Origin: Clostridiaceae bacterium
GTDB taxonomy: Bacteria > Bacillota > Clostridia > Oscillospirales > Acutalibacteraceae
DNA length: 12,139 bases
Reading direction: 5' to 3'
NCBI GenBank assembly: GCA_904501675.1
Contig: CAJGCL010000058.1
Location: 1 to 12,139 of the forward strand
Below the pieces are notes generated by a model. It had not been told where the DNA came from, made no database searches, and worked only from the letters and a program-made list of their open reading frames with translations. Positions 11,783-12,139 of this stretch are shown one piece after another. The stretch's first letter is position 1. Each line of letters begins with the position of its first letter. The position numbers were made by a program, and so were the translations under genes.

Positions 11783-12139
11783 GTGGAATCATATACCACT
11801 CTCGGTCAATATTCCGCAGAAGAATATATAGTTAAAAAGTCTAGATTTATTGGATATGCAAAGCCTGTTAAATCGGAGCAGGACGCCCTTTGCTTTATTG
11901 AAGAAATAAAGAAAAAACATTGGGACGCTACCCATAACGTATACGCCTATGCCTTGCGCGAAGGGTCAATTAAAAGGTTTTCAGATGATGGTGAGCCTCA
12001 GGGTACTGCAGGTATGCCTGTTCTGAATGTTATTACGCAGGAGGATATTTCCGACTGCGTTGTTGTGGTTACCCGATATTTTGGCGGTATTCTTCTTGGT
12101 GGTGGCGGACTCGTAAGAGCGTATAGCCATTCCGCTAAA
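11783..12139 (+). CDS. yigZ: YigZ/IMPACT (UPF0029) family protein, 3' part off the right edge
   Basis: The first 119 codons are present and the frame stays open to the window end. The N-terminal UPF0029/IMPACT domain is clear: the KSRFIGYAKPV opening, HNVYAYALREG, the signature RFSDDGEPQGTAGMPVL, then VVVVTRYFGGILLGGGGLVRAYS. Full-length members are about 200-220 aa with a ferredoxin-like C-terminal domain, here missing. The family is related to eukaryotic IMPACT, a regulator of the Gcn2 kinase; the bacterial role is not settled. The GTG start is chosen because GGAGG lies 7 nt upstream and the family opening follows at once. It begins 22 nt after the rpmE terminator with no convincing promoter, so it may depend partly on readthrough. 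Confidence 0.95.
   Translation, partial: MESYTTLGQYSAEEYIVKKSRFIGYAKPVKSEQDALCFIEEIKKKHWDATHNVYAYALREGSIKRFSDDGEPQGTAGMPVLNVITQEDISDCVVVVTRYFGGILLGGGGLVRAYSHSAK

Overview
The window looks like a chromosomal segment of an anaerobic, endospore-forming, low-to-moderate GC Firmicute, probably a gut Clostridium relative (Oscillospiraceae or a nearby family). The grounds are a full-length spoIVA preceded by a plausible sigma-E promoter, a radical-SAM sulfatase-maturating enzyme (oxygen-independent), a BspA-type leucine-rich-repeat surface protein, Gram-positive Shine-Dalgarno sites with frequent GTG and TTG starts, and near-consensus sigma-A promoters. Assignment below class level is inference.

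Layout. Positions 1-4232 (minus strand) read, in order of transcription: a membrane-anchored Cys-type sulfatase, its probable maturase (anSME family), and the 5' part of a secreted leucine-rich-repeat protein that runs off the left edge. The first two form an obvious enzyme and activator pair. The third may share readthrough, but its Shine-Dalgarno lies inside a 15-bp hairpin. Positions 4298-5149 hold an MgtC/SapB-type membrane protein with its own consensus promoter and terminator (minus strand).

Positions 5157-5856 are about 700 bp of apparently non-coding DNA built from many small hairpins and bounded by a 17-bp inverted repeat (16/17 match). It resembles REP-like dispersed intergenic repeats of Clostridia. 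It is followed by an AT-rich orphan gene (5865-6626, minus) with a consensus promoter, a candidate terminator and near-identical 16-bp direct repeats on both sides. This is the most accessory-looking part of the window.

Positions 6867-8413 hold spoIVA (plus), which meets a CDF-family metal exporter (8418-9602, minus) tail to tail only 4 bp away. The exporter's ligand pattern (Asn-Asp / Asp-Asp) points to manganese. A back-to-back promoter pair (9633-9702) separates it from a sugar-nucleotidyltransferase-like gene (9747-10661, plus). That gene converges on an unrecognised multi-pass membrane protein (10687-11289, minus), with one bidirectional terminator whose stem also encodes the end of the membrane protein. 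The right end is housekeeping: rpmE (ribosomal protein L31, zinc type) with promoter and terminator, then the start of a YigZ/IMPACT-family gene cut by the window edge.

No RNA gene, CRISPR array, intact insertion sequence, transposase or prophage gene was recognised. Most of the window is ordinary chromosome. The parts most worth a second look are the LtaS-like membrane topology of the sulfatase and its maturase, the hairpin over the leucine-rich-repeat gene's ribosome binding site, and the hairpin-rich repeat block with its neighbouring orphan gene.
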